The translations under genes and the position numbers were made by a program. Shown piece by piece: positions 15,425 through 24,305 of a stretch of 51,666 nt of DNA. Location: NCBI RefSeq assembly GCF_002910915.1, contig NZ_NEUF01000136.1, forward strand, positions 1,920-53,585, read 5' to 3'. The stretch is from Streptomyces sp. SM10 (GTDB lineage Bacteria > Actinomycetota > Actinomycetes > Streptomycetales > Streptomycetaceae). Positions within the stretch are counted from its first letter, which is position 1. Every line of letters starts with the position of its first letter. Below the pieces are notes generated by a model, which was given only the letters and a program-made list of their open reading frames with translations, did no database searches and was not told the origin of the DNA.

Positions 15425-16657
15425 ATGTTAGAGAAAACGGCAGGAGTGAGTGAGTCGATGGAGACTCCGGGGTCGCAGACATCTCTGCATAGGGCCAACC
15501 TTGAGCGGGTCGTGCGTGCCGTAAGGATGGCGGGGTCCCTGACCCAGGCGGAGATCGCCAGGAGCACCGGGCTCTCCGCTGCCACCGTCTCCAACATCGT
15601 CCGTGAGCTCAAGGACGGCGGCACGGTCGAGGTGACCCCCACCTCGGCGGGCGGCCGCCGCGCCAGGAGCGTCTCGCTGAGCGGGGACGCCGGCATCGTC
15701 GTAGGGGTGGATTTCGGGCACACCCACCTCCGGGTGGCCATCGGCAACCTGGCCCACCAGGTGCTGGCCGAGGAATCGGAGCCGCTCGATGTGGACGCCT
15801 CGTCCGCGCAGGGCTTCGGCCGGGCGGAACAGCTGGTCAACCGCCTGATCAAGACCACCGGGATCAGTCCGGAGAAGGTCATCGGCGTGGGACTCGGCGT
15901 CCCGGGCCCGATCGACGTCGAATCCGGCACGCTGGGCTCCACCTCGATCCTTCCGGGGTGGACGGGCATCAATCCGAGCCAGGAGCTCGCCGGGCGCCTC
16001 GGCGTGCCCGTGTACGTGGACAACGACGCCAACCTCGGGGCCCTCGGAGAGCTCGTCTGGGGCAGCGGGAGGGGCGTCAGGGACCTCGCGTACATCAAGG
16101 TCGCCAGCGGGGTCGGCGCCGGTCTGGTGATCGACGGGCACATCTACCGGGGACCCGGAGGGACGGCCGGCGAGATCGGCCACATCACCCTCGACGAGTC
16201 CGGCCCTGTCTGCCGCTGCGGGAACCGCGGCTGCCTGGAGACCTTCACCGCCGCCCGGTACGTCCTGCCCCTCCTGAAGCCCAGCCACGGGCCCGATCTC
16301 ACCATGGAGCGGATGGTCCAGCTGGCCCGTGAGGGTGATCCGGGCTGCCGCAGGGTCATCGGGGACGTCGGCCGGCACATCGGCAGCGGTGTGGCCAACC
16401 TGTGCAACCTGCTCAACCCCAGCCGCGTGGTGCTCGGCGGGTCCCTCGCGGAGGCGGGGGAGCTGGTGCTGGGACCCATCCGCGACTCGGTCTCGCGCTA
16501 CGCCATTCCCAGCGCCGCGCGGCAGCTCTCCGTGCTCCCCGGAGCACTCGGCGCACGGGCCGAAGTGCTGGGCGCGCTGGCCCTCGTGCTCAGCGAGATG
16601 GGGGATTCAACCCTTTTGGAGAGCACCCTCCCCGCGGCGACGCCTGCCTTCACTTAG
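15425..16657 (+). CDS. rok7B7: ROK-family transcriptional regulator, Rok7B7-like
   Basis: This 410-residue regulator controls sugar uptake genes. A winged-helix DNA-binding domain (about residues 24-85) includes the helix-turn-helix QAEIARSTGLSAATVSNIV. It is followed by the ROK sugar-kinase-like domain starting at VDFGHTHLRVAI, with the GEIGHITLDESG block and the zinc motif CRCGNRGCLE near residues 263-272. In S. coelicolor the regulator in this exact position, between ngc-like and xylFGH genes, is Rok7B7 (SCO6008), known to affect xylose transport, carbon catabolite repression and antibiotic output. The ATG at 15425 has no ribosome site and may be leaderless; GTG 15446 or ATG 15461 are alternatives. 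Its stop codon is about 120 bases before xylF. Confidence 0.88.
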   Translation: MLEKTAGVSESMETPGSQTSLHRANLERVVRAVRMAGSLTQAEIARSTGLSAATVSNIVRELKDGGTVEVTPTSAGGRRARSVSLSGDAGIVVGVDFGHTHLRVAIGNLAHQVLAEESEPLDVDASSAQGFGRAEQLVNRLIKTTGISPEKVIGVGLGVPGPIDVESGTLGSTSILPGWTGINPSQELAGRLGVPVYVDNDANLGALGELVWGSGRGVRDLAYIKVASGVGAGLVIDGHIYRGPGGTAGEIGHITLDESGPVCRCGNRGCLETFTAARYVLPLLKPSHGPDLTMERMVQLAREGDPGCRRVIGDVGRHIGSGVANLCNLLNPSRVVLGGSLAEAGELVLGPIRDSVSRYAIPSAARQLSVLPGALGARAEVLGALALVLSEMGDSTLLESTLPAATPAFT

Positions 16658-16678
16658 ATAACGAATGGCACCGTTGTC
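16657..16678. promoter_or_regulatory. Candidate operator of xylF (imperfect inverted repeat)
   Basis: GATAACG (16657-16663) and CGTTGTC (16672-16678) form an inverted repeat with one mismatch across an 8-base spacer, right after the ROK gene stop and about 100 bases before xylF. The CGTTGTC half also occurs in the mannosidase palindrome. The adjacent A/T-rich stretch (16680-16700) probably holds the xylF promoter. Confidence 0.4.
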
Positions 16679-16776
16679 ATCTCGTTAAGTATTTACTCCT
16701 TGACGCCGCCTCTGCGGCCGAGTTGACTTCCAGCCACCTCGGCCGCAACGTCGCGGCCTCGTCAGGGAGGTTCGAA

Positions 16777-17886
16777 ATGAACACGCGTATGCGTCGTGCC
16801 GCCGTTGCCGTTGCCGCCACCACCATGGCCGTCTCGCTCGCAGCCTGCGGAAGTGCCAAGGAGTCCGGCGACAAGGCCAGCACCGACTCGGGCAAGAAGG
16901 GCGACGACCTCAAGATCGGTCTGCTCCTTCCCGAGAACGTCACGGCTCGCTACGAGAAGTTCGACAAGCCGATCATCGAGAAGAAGGTCAGCGAGCTGAC
17001 CGGTGGCAAGGCGGAGGTCGTCTACGCCAACGCCAAGCAGGACGCCACGCTGCAGTCGCAGCAGGTCGACACGATGATCACGAACAAGGTCGACGCGCTC
17101 ATCATCGACGCGGTCGACGCCAAGGCCATCGAGAACAGCGTGAAGAAGGCCAAGGACGAGGGCATCCCCGTCGTCGCCTTCGACCGCCTCGCCGAGGGCC
17201 CGATCGACGCCTACACCTCGTTCGACAACGAAGAGGTCGGCCGCGTGCAGGGCACTGCCCTGCTGGAGGCCCTGGGCGACGCCGCCAAGCCCACCATCGT
17301 GATGATGAACGGCTCGATCACCGACCCGAACGCCAAGCTCTTCAAGCAGGGCGCCAAGTCGGTGCTCGACGGCAAGGTGACCTACGGCAAGGAGTACGAC
17401 ACCAAGGAGTGGAAGCCGGAGAACGCCAACTCCAACATGGAGGGCGCGATCACCGCCCTCGGCAAGGACAAGATCGACGGCGTCTACTCCGCCAACGACG
17501 GCATGGCGGGCGGCATCATCCAGGCCCTCAAGTCGGCCGGACTCTCCAAGCTCCCGCCGGTCACCGGCCAGGACGCCGAACTCGCCGGTGTCCAGCGCAT
17601 CGTCACCGGTGAGCAGTTCATGAGCGTCTACAAGCCCTACCCCCAGGAGGGCATCGTCGCCGCGGAGATGGCCGTCGCGCTCGCCAAGGGCGAGAAGCTC
17701 GACACCATCGAGACGTCCAAGGTCGACAACGTCGGCACGAAGGGCATCTCCACCGTCCTCGTCCCGGTCGTCTCGCTGACCAAGGACAACATCAAGGACA
17801 CCGTCATCAAGGACGGGATCTGGACGCTCGACGAGATCTGCACGGCCAAGTACAAGGCCGCCTGCGACTCCGCGGGCCTGAAGTAG
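16777..17886 (+). CDS. xylF: Xylose ABC transporter, substrate-binding lipoprotein XylF-like
   Basis: This periplasmic-binding-protein-type sugar receptor of 369 residues starts at ATG 16777, which has a GGGAGG site 6 bases upstream. The signal peptide has a lipobox ending in Cys24 (SLAAC). The mature protein has the fold of the ribose/xylose receptors, with blocks such as DALIIDAVDAKAIE, VVAFDRLAEGPIDAY and GVYSANDGMAGG that line the sugar site. Neighbouring genes encode the matching ATPase and permease, and the ROK regulator is upstream, all as in the S. coelicolor xyl locus. A stable hairpin separates it from xylG, which would give more receptor than transporter transcript. Confidence 0.9.
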   Translation: MNTRMRRAAVAVAATTMAVSLAACGSAKESGDKASTDSGKKGDDLKIGLLLPENVTARYEKFDKPIIEKKVSELTGGKAEVVYANAKQDATLQSQQVDTMITNKVDALIIDAVDAKAIENSVKKAKDEGIPVVAFDRLAEGPIDAYTSFDNEEVGRVQGTALLEALGDAAKPTIVMMNGSITDPNAKLFKQGAKSVLDGKVTYGKEYDTKEWKPENANSNMEGAITALGKDKIDGVYSANDGMAGGIIQALKSAGLSKLPPVTGQDAELAGVQRIVTGEQFMSVYKPYPQEGIVAAEMAVALAKGEKLDTIETSKVDNVGTKGISTVLVPVVSLTKDNIKDTVIKDGIWTLDEICTAKYKAACDSAGLK

Positions 17887-17935
17887 GTCCTTCCGCCCGG
17901 CCCGTCCCCAGGGGCGGCCGGGCGGCCCGAAGCCT

Positions 17936-17985
17936 GTCCGGCGCCCGGCCCACCAACTGTCCCGCTACCGGGCCGGGCGCCGGAC
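17936..17985 (+). terminator. Intra-operon hairpin (partial terminator) between xylF and xylG
   Basis: A perfect 16-bp stem (17936-17951 with 17970-17985) with an 18-base loop lies in the 195-base gap between the receptor gene and the ATPase gene. Such hairpins commonly stabilise the upstream mRNA or partly end transcription after binding-protein genes. Confidence 0.7.
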
Positions 17986-18081
17986 GGAACGCTTCCGCTG
18001 TTTCTCACTTCTGCTCAACCACCGCATCTTCCCCCAGGTGCGGTATCCCCGCCGGGTCAGGCGGCGAAGGAGATGGTTCAC

Positions 18082-18861
18082 GTGTCCGCTACGCCCGTGT
18101 TGGCGTTGCGAGGGGTCTCGAAGCGATTCGGTGCGGTCCAAGCGCTCACCGATGTCGAGCTCGAGGTCCACGCCGGTGAGGTGGTCGCCCTGGTGGGTGA
18201 CAACGGCGCCGGTAAATCAACGCTGGTCAAGACGATCGCCGGGGTGCACCCCATCGATGACGGAGTCATCGAGTGGGACGGCCGGCCGGTCCAGATCAAC
18301 AAGCCGCACGATGCCCAGAACCTGGGGATCGCGACCGTCTACCAGGACCTCGCGCTCTGCGACAACATCGACGTCGTCGGTAACCTCTACCTCGGCAGGG
18401 AGCTCCGCAGGTTCGGGATCCTCGACGAGGTCGAGATGGAGCGGCGCTCCCGCGAGCTCCTCTCCACGCTGTCGATCCGCATCCCCAGCGTCCGCATCCC
18501 GATCGCGTCGCTCTCCGGCGGTCAGCGCCAGACCGTCGCCATCGCGCGTTCGATGCTGGGCGAGCCGAAGCTCGTCATCCTCGACGAGCCCACCGCCGCG
18601 CTCGGCGTCGAGCAGACCGCCCAGGTTCTCGACCTCGTCGAGCGTCTGCGCGAGCGAGGCCACGCGGTCGTCCTCATCAGCCACAACATGGCCGATGTGA
18701 AGGCCGTCGCCGACAAGGTCGCGGTGCTCCGGCTGGGCCGGAACAACGGGATCTTCGACGTGAAGACCACGTCGCAGGAAGAGATCATCTCCGCCATCAC
18801 CGGTGCCACGGAGAACGCCGTGACCCGTCGTGCGGCGCGCAACGCGGAGGTCAAGAAGTGA
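18082..18861 (+). CDS. xylG: Xylose ABC transporter, ATP-binding protein XylG-like
   Basis: This protein has a single ABC ATPase domain of 259 residues, with Walker A GDNGAGKST, signature LSGGQRQ, Walker B VILDEPTAAL and the switch His in LISHNMAD. It powers sugar import together with XylF and XylH. Unlike E. coli XylG or RbsA, which have two fused ATPase domains, this protein has one, as is common for the actinobacterial group; it would act as a homodimer. GTG 18082 is preferred over ATG 18073 because the GAAGGAG site (18065-18071) is 10 bases from the GTG but abuts the ATG. It overlaps xylH by 4 bases (GTGA). Confidence 0.9.
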   Translation: MSATPVLALRGVSKRFGAVQALTDVELEVHAGEVVALVGDNGAGKSTLVKTIAGVHPIDDGVIEWDGRPVQINKPHDAQNLGIATVYQDLALCDNIDVVGNLYLGRELRRFGILDEVEMERRSRELLSTLSIRIPSVRIPIASLSGGQRQTVAIARSMLGEPKLVILDEPTAALGVEQTAQVLDLVERLRERGHAVVLISHNMADVKAVADKVAVLRLGRNNGIFDVKTTSQEEIISAITGATENAVTRRAARNAEVKK

Positions 18862-20138
18862 CCACGACCGACAAGACGTCCACCCCGGTGGTCAACCCGG
18901 ATGCCGCCGGGGGCGCCGACATCGCGGTCGACCCCCGCCTCCTCGTGCGCGAGCAGGGCTTCGCCGGCTACCTCAGCGAGTTCAAGCGCAAGATGCGCGG
19001 CGGTGACCTCGGCTCGATCCCCGTGATCATCGGCCTGCTCATCATCTGCGTCGTCTTCCAGAGCCTGAACTCCGAGTTCCTCTCCGCGAAGAACCTCAGC
19101 GACATCGCCGTGACGATGGTGGCCACCGGCATGATGGCCGTCGGCATCATCTTCGTGCTGCTGCTCGGCGAGATCGACCTCTCGGTCGGTTCGGTCAGCG
19201 GTGTCTCCGGTGCCGTCGTCGCCGTGCTCAGCGTCACCCACGGGATGAACGAGTGGCTCGCCGTCCTCGTGGCGATCCTCAGCGGCGCCCTCATGGGAGC
19301 CATCCACGGCTTCTTCTTCGCACGGATAGGCGCCCCCGCCTTCGCCGTGACCCTCGCCGGCCTGCTGTTCTGGCTGGGCTTCATGCTCCAGCTGCTCGGT
19401 GACACGGGCACGATCAACCTGGACAGCGACGGCGTCGTCGGCCAGCTGACCACGTACTACTTCTCGGACGTCGCGGCCGCCTACGGCCTCGCGGCCGTCG
19501 GAGTGATCGTCTACTTCCTCTCCGCGTTCCTCGACACCCGCCGCCGTGAGGCCGCGGGCGTCCCGTCGCGGCCGATCGTCGACATCGTGGTGCGCACCGT
19601 CGTCCTCGCGGTGTTCGCCTTCGGCGCGGCGTTCATGTTCAACCAGTACCGCGGCCTCCCGCTGGCCCTAGTCCTCTTCCTCGTCGTCCTGGTCGGCACG
19701 GACTTCCTCCTGCGCCGCACCTCCTACGGCCGGAAGATCTTCGCGCTCGGCGGCAGCGTCGAGGCCTCCCGCCGTGCGGGCATCAACGTCACCGCGATCC
19801 GCATCTCGGTCTTCTCCATCGCCGGCACCTTCGCGGCGGTCGGCGGCCTCTTCTGGGCCTCCAAGATCGCGGCGGCCAACCAGGGCTCCGGCGCCGGCGA
19901 CCTCCTGATGAACGTCATCGCCGCGGCCGTCATCGGCGGCACCAGCCTCTTCGGCGGCCGGGGACGCACCTGGAACGCGCTGCTCGGTGTCATGGTGATC
20001 GTCTCGATCCAGTACGGCCTGGCCCTGGAGGGCATCGCCACCCCGATCAACTACATGATCACCGGCGCTGTTCTTCTCATCACGGTCGTGATCGACTCCA
20101 TCACCCGCAAGACGCAGAAGACCGCAGGCCGCGCCTGA
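18858..20138 (+). CDS. xylH: Xylose ABC transporter permease XylH-like
   Basis: This 426-residue polytopic membrane protein of the ribose/xylose permease family (BPD_transp_2) has a polar N-terminal tail of about 50 residues. Roughly ten or more hydrophobic helices follow, with the typical GEIDLSVGSVSG block near residue 112 and a GGTSLFGGRG block near the end. The start GTG overlaps the xylG stop, so translation is coupled. It forms the channel for the importer. A hairpin terminator follows 21 bases after the stop. Confidence 0.9.
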   Translation: MTTTDKTSTPVVNPDAAGGADIAVDPRLLVREQGFAGYLSEFKRKMRGGDLGSIPVIIGLLIICVVFQSLNSEFLSAKNLSDIAVTMVATGMMAVGIIFVLLLGEIDLSVGSVSGVSGAVVAVLSVTHGMNEWLAVLVAILSGALMGAIHGFFFARIGAPAFAVTLAGLLFWLGFMLQLLGDTGTINLDSDGVVGQLTTYYFSDVAAAYGLAAVGVIVYFLSAFLDTRRREAAGVPSRPIVDIVVRTVVLAVFAFGAAFMFNQYRGLPLALVLFLVVLVGTDFLLRRTSYGRKIFALGGSVEASRRAGINVTAIRISVFSIAGTFAAVGGLFWASKIAAANQGSGAGDLLMNVIAAAVIGGTSLFGGRGRTWNALLGVMVIVSIQYGLALEGIATPINYMITGAVLLITVVIDSITRKTQKTAGRA

Positions 20139-20159
20139 CCGTCGTACCTGCACACATGT

Positions 20160-20185
20160 GCCCGGCATCGTCCGCGATGCCGGGC
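20160..20185. terminator. Terminator of the xylFGH operon
   Basis: A perfect 11-bp stem (20160-20170 with 20175-20185), with a TCCG tetraloop and one more T-A pair outside. Confidence 0.8.
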
Positions 20186-20310
20186 ATCTGCACGTCCGGC
20201 GCGACCGGCGCGGCGCGACGCGATGCGCCGCCCGATGACCGGGGCCGCCGGCGGAACATTAGACTCATCGGATCGACACGCTCGACCAGCTCACAAGCAA
20301 GGAGGCACGG

Positions 20311-22224
20311 GTGGACCTGCTGACCCGCATCAAGGGACCGCGTGACCTGGACCGGCTCGGCCTCGAGCAGCTCGACCAGCTCGCCGGGGAGATCCGTACC
20401 TTCCTCGTCGAGGAGGTGTCCAAGACCGGCGGCCACCTCGGCCCGAACCTGGGCGTGGTCGAGCTGACCATCGCCCTGCACCGGGTCTTCGAGTCCCCGC
20501 AGGACAAGGTCCTCTTCGACACGGGCCACCAGAGCTACGTGCACAAGCTGCTCACCGGCCGGCAGGACTTCTCGAAGCTCAAGAGCAAGGGCGGTCTCTC
20601 CGGCTATCCGTCCCGCGCCGAGTCCGAGCACGACGTCATCGAGAACTCGCACGCCTCGACGGTGCTCGGCTGGGCCGACGGCCTCGCCAAGGCCAACGAG
20701 GTCCTGAAGAAGGACGACCACGTCGTCGCCGTCATCGGTGACGGCGCGCTCACGGGCGGTATGGCCTGGGAAGCGCTGAACAACATCGCCGCCGCCAAGG
20801 ACCGCCCCCTCGTCATCGTCGTCAACGACAACGAGCGCTCCTACGCCCCGACCATCGGCGGCCTCGCGAACCACCTCGCCACCCTGCGCACCACCGACGG
20901 CTACGAGCGCTTCCTGGCCCGCGGCAAGGACCTCCTGGAGCGCACGCCCGTCGTCGGCAGGCCGCTCTACGAGACCCTGCACGGCGCCAAGAAGGGCCTC
21001 AAGGACTTCATCGCCCCGCAGGGCATGTTCGAGGACCTCGGCCTCAAGTACGTCGGGCCGATCGACGGCCACGACATCGAGGCCCTGGAGTCCGCGCTCC
21101 AGCGGGCCAAGCGCTTCGGCGGCCCGGTCATCGTGCACTGCCTCACGGAGAAGGGCCGTGGCTACACGCCCGCCCTCCAGGACGAGGCGGACCGTTTCCA
21201 CGCGGTCGGCAAGATCCACCCCGACACCGGGCTGCCCATCTCCACCTCCGGCCTCGACTGGACCTCGGTGTTCGGCGAGGAGATGGTCAAGCTCGGCCGC
21301 GAGCGCGAGGACATCGTCGCCATCACCGCGGCCATGCTCCAGCCCGTGGGCCTCGGCAAGTTCGAGGAGGCGTTCCCGGACCGGATCTACGACGTCGGGA
21401 TCGCCGAGCAGCACGGCGCGGTCTCCGCGGCGGGCCTGGCCACCGGCGGGCTGCACCCCGTCTTCGCGGTCTACGCGACCTTCCTGAACCGGGCCTTCGA
21501 CCAGGTCCTGATGGACGTCGCCCTGCACAGGTGCGGAGTGACCTTCGTCCTGGACCGGGCCGGCGTCACGGGCACGGACGGCGCCTCGCACAACGGCATG
21601 TGGGACATGTCGATCCTCCAGTGCGTTCCGACCCTGCGCATCGCCGCCCCGCGCGACGCCGACCAGGTCCGTGCGCAGCTGCGCGAGGCCGTCGACGTGA
21701 AGGACGCGCCCACCGTCGTCCGCTTCTCCAAGGGCGCGGTCGGCCCCGCCGTCAAGGCCGTGGGCACGGTAGGCGGCATGGACGTCCTGCGCAGGGCGGG
21801 CACGGACAAGGTGGACGTCCTCCTGGTCTCCGTCGGCGCCCTGGCCCCGATGTGCCTGGAGATCGCCTCCCTGCTGGACGCCCAGGGCATCTCCACCACC
21901 GTGGTCGACCCCCGCTGGGTCAAGCCGGTCGACGAGGCGCTCGCCCCGCTCGCCGCTGAGCACCGGGTCGTCGTCACCGTCGAGGACAACAGCAGGGCCG
22001 GCGGTGTCGGCTCCGCCGTCGCCCAGGCCCTGCGCGACGCGGGCGTCGACGTGCCGCTGCGTGACTTCGGCATCCCGCCGGTCTTCCTGGACCACGCCTC
22101 GCGCGGCGAGGTCATGGCGGAGATCGGGCTGACCGCGCCGGACATCGCCCGGCAGGTCACCGGCCTCGTCGCCAAGCTCGACGGCCGGTACGAGACCCCG
22201 GCCGCGGAGCCCGTCCGCGACTGA
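20311..22224 (+). CDS. dxs: 1-deoxy-D-xylulose-5-phosphate synthase
   Basis: This 637-residue cytosolic thiamine-diphosphate enzyme condenses pyruvate and glyceraldehyde 3-phosphate, the first step of the MEP isoprenoid pathway. The GTG start has an AAGGAGG site. Visible landmarks are GHQSYVHK near residue 73, the ThDP/Mg motif GDGALTGGMAWEALNN near 145-160, and the catalytic-Glu region VGIAEQHGAVSAAGLA near 363-378; a transketolase C-terminal domain follows. Length and order are normal. It is a housekeeping-type gene beside, but not part of, the xylose cluster. Streptomyces often carry two dxs genes, and this could be the second copy. Confidence 0.96.
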   Translation: MDLLTRIKGPRDLDRLGLEQLDQLAGEIRTFLVEEVSKTGGHLGPNLGVVELTIALHRVFESPQDKVLFDTGHQSYVHKLLTGRQDFSKLKSKGGLSGYPSRAESEHDVIENSHASTVLGWADGLAKANEVLKKDDHVVAVIGDGALTGGMAWEALNNIAAAKDRPLVIVVNDNERSYAPTIGGLANHLATLRTTDGYERFLARGKDLLERTPVVGRPLYETLHGAKKGLKDFIAPQGMFEDLGLKYVGPIDGHDIEALESALQRAKRFGGPVIVHCLTEKGRGYTPALQDEADRFHAVGKIHPDTGLPISTSGLDWTSVFGEEMVKLGREREDIVAITAAMLQPVGLGKFEEAFPDRIYDVGIAEQHGAVSAAGLATGGLHPVFAVYATFLNRAFDQVLMDVALHRCGVTFVLDRAGVTGTDGASHNGMWDMSILQCVPTLRIAAPRDADQVRAQLREAVDVKDAPTVVRFSKGAVGPAVKAVGTVGGMDVLRRAGTDKVDVLLVSVGALAPMCLEIASLLDAQGISTTVVDPRWVKPVDEALAPLAAEHRVVVTVEDNSRAGGVGSAVAQALRDAGVDVPLRDFGIPPVFLDHASRGEVMAEIGLTAPDIARQVTGLVAKLDGRYETPAAEPVRD

Positions 22225-22241
22225 TCCGCCCGCACCGCTCC

Positions 22242-22281
22242 GGGCCGGCCGGCCACCCCGCTCGGGTGGTCCGACCGGCCC
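22242..22281 (+). terminator. Imperfect hairpin after dxs
   Basis: GGGCCGG at 22242 and following bases pair with the complementary stretch ending at 22281 through about 15 pairs with one mismatch and a bulge. It lies 17 bases after the dxs stop. Confidence 0.55.
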
Positions 22282-22378
22282 ATTCGCGTGAAATCGGGCC
22301 GTATCGCGCCTCCACCGGCATTCCGGGACCACCCGTTCCGAATCATGGCGTGCACGACGAGCGCGCGGAGGTACGCCG

Positions 22379-23881
22379 GTGAGTACGCAGCAGGACACGC
22401 CCCCCGGCGGAGGGGGACTGTTCAGGACCAAGACGGTCGAACAGTCGATCCGTGATACCGAGGAACCGGAGCACGCGCTCAAGAAATCCCTCTCCGCGCT
22501 GGACCTCACCGTGTTCGGCGTGGGTGTCATCATCGGCACCGGGATCTTCGTCCTCACGGGCAAGGTCGCCAAGGAGACGGCCGGCCCGGCCACGGCCCTC
22601 GCCTTCGTCGCGGCGGGCGTCGTCTGCGCGCTGGCCGCCCTCTGCTACGCCGAGTTCGCCTCCACCGTCCCGGTGGCCGGATCGGCGTACACCTTCTCGT
22701 ACGCCTCGCTGGGTGAGCTGGTCGCCTGGATCATCGGCTGGGATCTGGTGCTGGAGTTCGCCCTGGGCACGGCGGTGGTGGCGGTCGGCTGGTCCGGCTA
22801 CGTGCGCTCGCTCATGGACAACATCGGCTGGACGATGCCCGAGGTGCTCTCCGGACCCGATGTGGCGAGCGGATTCGGCTTCGACATCCTGGCGTTCGCC
22901 CTGGTCCTGATCCTGACCGTCATCCTGGTCCTCGGGATGAAGCTCTCCGCCCGCGTGACCACCGTCGTGGTGGCCATCAAGATCGCCGTCGTGCTGATCG
23001 TGATCATCGCCGGAGCGTTCTTCATCGACGCGTCCAACTACTCGCCCTTCATCCCGGAGGCCGAGAAGCAGACCGGCGGATCGGGCCTGGACGCCCCCCT
23101 GGTCCAGCTGATCTTCGGCTACGAGCCGACGAACTTCGGCGTCATGGGCATCTTCACCGCGGCGTCCATCGTCTTCTTCGCCTTCATCGGCTTCGACGTG
23201 GTGGCCACCGCCGCCGAGGAGACCAAGCTCCCGCAGCGCGACATGCCGCGAGGCATCCTCGCCTCGCTCGTCATCTGCACGCTGCTCTACGTCGCCGTGT
23301 CGATCGTCGTCACCGGCATGCAGAACTACTCCGAACTCTCCGTCAGCGCCCCGCTGGCCGACGCCTTCAAGGCCGTCGGGCACCCCTTCTACGCCGGCGT
23401 CATCAGCTTCGGCGCGGCGGTCGGCCTCACCACGGTCTGCATGATCCTGCTGCTCGGCCAGACCCGGGTGTTCTTCGCCATGAGCCGGGACGGGCTGCTC
23501 CCGAGGTTCTTCTCGGTGACGCACCCGCGCTTCGGCACGCCGTACCGTCCCACGATCCTGCTCGGCGGGATCATCGCGATCCTGGCCGGCTTCACCAGCA
23601 TCAACGAGCTGGCGACCCTGGTGAACATCGGCACGCTCTTCGCGTTCGTGGTCGTCGCCCTCGGCGTCATCGTCCTGCGGCGCACCCGCCCCGAACTCCA
23701 CCGGGCGTTCCGGACCCCCTGGGTGCCGGCGCTCCCGATCGTGTCGGTGGCGGCCTCGGTCTGGCTGATGCTGAACCTGCCGGCGGAGACCTGGCTCCGG
23801 TTCGGTATCTGGATGGTGCTGGGCGTGATCATCTACTTCATGTACGGGCGCAGGAACAGCCGTATGACGAAGGCGCGTTGA
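22379..23881 (+). CDS. Amino acid permease, APC superfamily (CAT-like)
   Basis: This 500-residue membrane transporter has a cytoplasmic N-terminal tail containing RTKTVEQSIRDTEEPEHALKK-type sequence, then 12 or more helices. The first helix carries the substrate-site motif GVGVIIGTGIFVLTG and a later one carries FIGFDVVATAAEETK. These are hallmarks of the cationic amino acid transporter (YfnA/CAT) branch of the APC superfamily. The precise substrate cannot be deduced. The GTG start has a GCGGAGG site. It is probably monocistronic, and its stop is only 5 bases from the stop of the convergent NYN gene. Confidence 0.9.
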   Translation: MSTQQDTPPGGGGLFRTKTVEQSIRDTEEPEHALKKSLSALDLTVFGVGVIIGTGIFVLTGKVAKETAGPATALAFVAAGVVCALAALCYAEFASTVPVAGSAYTFSYASLGELVAWIIGWDLVLEFALGTAVVAVGWSGYVRSLMDNIGWTMPEVLSGPDVASGFGFDILAFALVLILTVILVLGMKLSARVTTVVVAIKIAVVLIVIIAGAFFIDASNYSPFIPEAEKQTGGSGLDAPLVQLIFGYEPTNFGVMGIFTAASIVFFAFIGFDVVATAAEETKLPQRDMPRGILASLVICTLLYVAVSIVVTGMQNYSELSVSAPLADAFKAVGHPFYAGVISFGAAVGLTTVCMILLLGQTRVFFAMSRDGLLPRFFSVTHPRFGTPYRPTILLGGIIAILAGFTSINELATLVNIGTLFAFVVVALGVIVLRRTRPELHRAFRTPWVPALPIVSVAASVWLMLNLPAETWLRFGIWMVLGVIIYFMYGRRNSRMTKAR

Positions 23882-23886
23882 CCGGA

Positions 23887-24288
23887 TCAGCCACGTGCTG
23901 ACGGCGGCAGCGGCCGCACCGTGCGCGGACCCGTGCAACGGGCCCCGTGCGCCTCGGCCCGCTGCCGCAGTCCGCGGTCGGCCGTGACCACGACGCAGGG
24001 CCGTACACCGTGGGCGGCGGCCGCCAGTGCGGCGATCAGGTCGTCCCCGCTCCCGGGCGCCGCCTCCACGCGCACCCCGGGCGCGGACGCGACCCCGCGC
24101 GCCGCGCCCTCCACGACCAGCACGATCTCGACGGGACCGGGCTGCCCGGGCAGCCCGTCCGCGGCGTACGGGACCAGCGAGTCCCGCAGCCGCTCGGCCG
24201 CCCCGTGCCTGTCCCGCCACCAGCCGTCGGGTACGGAGCCCACGACATTGGCGGCGTCGACGATCACGAGGGCCTTCTCACCGGTCAT
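23887..24288 (-). CDS. NYN/PIN-like domain protein
   Basis: This small cytosolic protein of 133 residues carries the acidic landmarks of the NYN (PIN-like) nuclease fold: ALVIVDAANVVGS at the start, GSGDDLIAALAAAA in the middle and CVVVTADRGLRQRA later. The conserved Asp residues would bind metal. Proteins of this type are often mislabelled NTP pyrophosphohydrolase; RNA cleavage is the likelier activity, but it is unproven here. It starts 17 bases after the stop of the LCP gene on the same strand and may be co-transcribed with it. Confidence 0.75.
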   Translation of the reverse strand: MTGEKALVIVDAANVVGSVPDGWWRDRHGAAERLRDSLVPYAADGLPGQPGPVEIVLVVEGAARGVASAPGVRVEAAPGSGDDLIAALAAAAHGVRPCVVVTADRGLRQRAEAHGARCTGPRTVRPLPPSARG

Positions 24289-24305
24289 CCCCGAAGGATG
24301 ACAGG

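Noticed and set aside
20311..22224. dxs as part of a xylose catabolic operon because it adjoins xylFGH
   Set aside because: A terminator lies between them and dxs uses pyruvate and glyceraldehyde phosphate, not xylose; the name similarity is accidental.
20101..22593. An 830-codon minus-strand frame opposite dxs
   Set aside because: Antisense shadow of dxs with no recognisable domain.
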